7,353 nucleotides of DNA from Candidatus Coatesiibacteriota bacterium (GTDB lineage: Bacteria > RBG-13-66-14), in contig DAOVLG010000075.1 in the NCBI GenBank assembly GCA_030631385.1, positions 1 through 7,353 of the forward strand. Direction: 5' to 3'. Positions 5,432-7,353 of the stretch are shown one piece after another; position 1 is the first letter of the stretch; the number at the start of each line of letters is the position of its first letter. A program made the translations under genes and the position numbers. The notes beneath the pieces are model-generated. The model worked only from the letters and a program-made list of their open reading frames with translations, did not search any database and was not told the DNA's origin.

Positions 5432-6655
5432 TTATTTCAGGGGGATGAGCAGCTCCTTGGGCTCCGGCGTTAGATTCTTCACCTTCCCATCGGGGTTAAC
5501 GCAGAGCGTGTCCTCGACCCGGACACCGTATCCCTTCTCCGGGTAGTAGACCCCCGGTTCGTTGGTGAAGACGCTGCCCCGCTTGATTACATCGGGATTC
5601 TTGTCGGTTCCGCCGAGGCGTGGTTTCTCATGGACGTTAAGACCGACGCCGTGGCCCAGTCCGTGGCAGAAGCCCACCTGGGTCGAGGGGCTCTCGATGA
5701 TGGTCGGGTGGCCGGCCTTGGCGATCAACTCCGCCGCCCGTTTGTGGTATCCGTGGGCGCGTTCGCCGACCTTGATCGAGCTTTCGATCTCGGCCTGGAC
5801 CTCCTTGACGAGCTCGTAATCCCGGTACGCTTCACGGTGAACCTCGCCAACGCACCAGGTGCGCGTCATATCGGAGTAGTACCCGTGACCGATCTCCCGG
5901 GGAAACATGTCGTAGACGATGGGTTCCCCCACCCGGAGCTGACGGGAGTCTGTGCCGTGGGAGTGGGGGTAACCGCCCTCCTCTCCGGGGGCGAAGATGG
6001 TGCCCACGTCTTCCATCAGTCCCCGCTTGAACAGTTCGAGGGTGATGAACCGTTTGACGTATCCCACCGTCAACGGTTCATCCTCGTGGTAGAGTTCACC
6101 ACTGCGTTCCTCCGCGGAGCCGAGGAGCCCCCTCACCTCGGCGTATACCTCGCAGGCCTTCCGACCCACCTCGCGGATGCGGGAAATTTCCTCGGCGTCC
6201 TTGGTTTCCCGGGCGGTGATGATGACGTCATTCTCGAACTCGGGCTCGATGCTGATCTCGGGTACAGCATCGTTTAGCGCGCGGTAGAAGGCGAAGCTCG
6301 CGCCGACGCCGCCCCTGCCGTAGAGGGAGACCCGCCCTTTCACGCCCACGTCCGCCATCATGCGGCGGAGGAACAGCACGGCCCGCTTGAGGTGGTCCGG
6401 CTCCTGTACCATAAGCTCGTGGTAGTTGTACTTCGTCGTGTCCACGGCAATGAAGGGCAGCTTCTTGGCCTCCTCGCGCTCGAAGGGTCCGGTGAAGAGG
6501 TAGGCCCGGCCGCCTCGGGGCTTCCACAGGGAACAGTATCCGATGGGGGCGTCACCGAGGAAGTAGTGCATCGAAGGGTTGTCCCCGTTGCCGCCCTCGA
6601 TGAAGAGCCAGTCTATCCCCCGCTCTTCCATCAGCCTGTCAATGTCCTCGCGCAT
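5432..6655 (-). CDS. M24 family metallopeptidase (Xaa-Pro dipeptidase/aminopeptidase type)
   Basis: A 407-residue cytoplasmic enzyme (no signal peptide) predicted to remove N-terminal residues next to proline or to split Xaa-Pro dipeptides. Residues about 1-140 form the creatinase/prolidase N-terminal domain; about 150-400 form the pita-bread catalytic domain. The five metal ligands are visible: Asp249 (VYD), Asp262 (YSDMTRTW), His335 (HGLGHGVGLNVHE), Glu366 (TNEPG) and Glu381 (VEDTLCV). His331 and His342 have the same spacing around the ligand His as the shuttle histidines of E. coli aminopeptidase P. HSHGTDSRQL at 231-240 is the usual substrate-side histidine segment. The ATG at 6655 is preferred over an in-frame ATG at 6679 because GAAGGAG lies just before it and the family-like N-terminus begins there. 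It has its own promoter. The exact specificity is not determined. Confidence 0.9.
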   Translation of the reverse strand: MREDIDRLMEERGIDWLFIEGGNGDNPSMHYFLGDAPIGYCSLWKPRGGRAYLFTGPFEREEAKKLPFIAVDTTKYNYHELMVQEPDHLKRAVLFLRRMMADVGVKGRVSLYGRGGVGASFAFYRALNDAVPEISIEPEFENDVIITARETKDAEEISRIREVGRKACEVYAEVRGLLGSAEERSGELYHEDEPLTVGYVKRFITLELFKRGLMEDVGTIFAPGEEGGYPHSHGTDSRQLRVGEPIVYDMFPREIGHGYYSDMTRTWCVGEVHREAYRDYELVKEVQAEIESSIKVGERAHGYHKRAAELIAKAGHPTIIESPSTQVGFCHGLGHGVGLNVHEKPRLGGTDKNPDVIKRGSVFTNEPGVYYPEKGYGVRVEDTLCVNPDGKVKNLTPEPKELLIPLK

Positions 6656-6686
6656 GGTGCTCCTTCTATATTTTGTCACCTTTTAA

Positions 6687-6715
6687 AGTATACCCTTCGT
6701 CCAGGTTGGTGTAAA
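6687..6715 (-). promoter_or_regulatory. Predicted sigma-70-type promoter of the M24 peptidase
   Basis: On the minus strand, TTTACA (6710-6715) and TATACT (6687-6692), separated by exactly 17 bases, with the start codon 31 bases downstream of the -10. It lies between the upstream terminator and the gene, so the peptidase should be transcribed independently of the hydrolase. It also places the in-frame ATG at 6679 too close to the -10 to be the translated start. Confidence 0.65.
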
Positions 6716-6721
6716 CAGCCT

Positions 6722-6748
6722 AAAAACGCCCGGCGGGTGGACGTTTTT
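6722..6748. terminator. Bidirectional rho-independent terminator after the hydrolase
   Basis: AAAAACG (6722-6728) and CGTTTTT (6742-6748) are exact inverted repeats around a GC-rich core that allows further CC/GG pairing. This gives an A-run, stem and T-run in either direction. It begins about 20 bases after the hydrolase stop codon and ends just upstream of the M24 peptidase promoter. Confidence 0.6.
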
Positions 6749-6769
6749 ACTAAAGAGACCTTAAAGTGT

Positions 6770-7353
6770 CTAACCCCGTACGTCTAGCCTCTCCACCAGC
6801 CAATCGCTGATCAGGTCCAGGAAACCGGGGACGAACTCCTTGGGAAGCTCGGCGTATTCGGAGAAGGCGCCGGTCTCCGTCTCCTGGAACAGGTGGTTGG
6901 CGTGGGGGACTATCTCCAGGGTGTAATCGGGATGACCGGTTTCGGTGAGGACCTCCTCCATCCTCGCCCGGTTCTCCTCCGCCGGAACCTGGAGGTCGAA
7001 CTCGCCCCAGACCGCCAGGAGCGGACAGGTGATTTTTTCCAGGTCCACCGCCGGGTCGTAGTCCAGGAAGAACCGGTACCAGGGGCTCTCCACGGCGGCG
7101 AACTGAATCTTAACCATCTGCTCGACGTAGGCATCCACGTCGGTAATGGCGGCGCGCTCCTCTTCGGATAGATCATCGAGGGATTCGGTGATAAGTATCC
7201 CGGTCTCCTCCTTGAGGCTTTCGGTGTCTTCACCGGTCCGGATTGCGCTGAATATCCGGTCCTGCAGATCAAGGTTTTTTGCGATCTGCTCTTCAGTCAT
7301 ACCCTCGGCGCGGGCGATCAATTCCAACTGCGCCTTGACGATCTTTTCGCCGG
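6770..7353 (-). CDS. Alpha/beta hydrolase, C-terminal part (start beyond window)
   Basis: The frame enters from the right edge and codes for 194 complete residues up to TAG (6770-6772). A helical, acidic lid-like stretch (GMTEEQ to DAYVEQM) is followed by WYRFFLDYDPAVDLEKITCPLLAVWGEFDLQVP. That is the characteristic C-terminal core of alpha/beta hydrolases, with the acid residue of the triad in GEFDLQVP and the catalytic histidine in HANHLFQ. The nucleophile elbow lies outside the window. The pattern resembles serine aminopeptidase/esterase (S33, COG1073-like) proteins, so an esterase or peptidase is likely and the substrate is unknown. TTG at 7327 is not a convincing start because the frame stays open and family-like upstream of it. 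A terminator follows the stop. Confidence 0.85.
   Translation of the reverse strand, partial: GEKIVKAQLELIARAEGMTEEQIAKNLDLQDRIFSAIRTGEDTESLKEETGILITESLDDLSEEERAAITDVDAYVEQMVKIQFAAVESPWYRFFLDYDPAVDLEKITCPLLAVWGEFDLQVPAEENRARMEEVLTETGHPDYTLEIVPHANHLFQETETGAFSEYAELPKEFVPGFLDLISDWLVERLDVRG

Noticed and set aside
5630..6277. A 215-codon open frame on the plus strand opposite the M24 peptidase
   Set aside because: It is antisense to the conserved metal-ligand region of the peptidase and shows no motif of its own.
6656..6679. Upstream ATG (6679) as the M24 peptidase start
   Set aside because: It would put the start only a few bases from the predicted -10 and has no ribosome binding site; GAAGGAG precedes the ATG at 6655.

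Overview
The window is a GC-rich bacterial segment with long signal peptides, purine-rich ribosome binding sites and compact intergenic spaces. A secreted C25 (gingipain-like) protease with a C-terminal type IX secretion sorting domain points to the FCB/Bacteroidota-like side of the tree or a neighbouring uncultivated candidate phylum. This placement is an inference from one domain architecture; no marker gene is present.

Layout, left to right. (1) Positions 1-940, minus strand: a DUF1028 (Ntn-hydrolase-like) secreted-protein gene whose C-terminus runs off the left edge. It is broken into four coding pieces by three related, hairpin-capped elements of 134, 132 and 97 bp (A, B, C), all in the same orientation. 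(2) 941-1103: divergent promoter region. (3) 1104-2603, plus strand: a secreted calcineurin-like metallophosphatase, then a single in-frame TAG, then an open frame with a probable beta-sandwich segment and a CBM9/DOMON-like domain; a bidirectional terminator hairpin follows. (4) 2671-5244, minus: the 857-residue C25 protease with its own promoter. (5) 5432-6655, minus: an M24 metallopeptidase (Xaa-Pro dipeptidase/aminopeptidase type) with a good sigma-70-type promoter. (6) 6770-7353, minus: the C-terminal part of an alpha/beta hydrolase, entering from the right edge and ended by a bidirectional terminator.

Four of the products handle peptides, esters or phosphoesters and three (DUF1028, phosphatase, C25 protease) carry export signals. 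That suits a heterotroph degrading extracellular or periplasmic polymers, but each gene appears to be its own transcription unit and no pathway can be asserted.

The most unusual signal is the set of three elements inside the DUF1028 gene. They share terminal hairpins, a terminal inverted repeat and a central bulged stem, yet differ in sequence elsewhere. The coding pieces around them show no other lesion. Simple excision at the same boundaries would not restore one reading frame, and conserved host codons seem to be missing at each site, so a recently broken gene is the cautious reading. The second notable point is the lone TAG that separates the phosphatase from its same-frame continuation.
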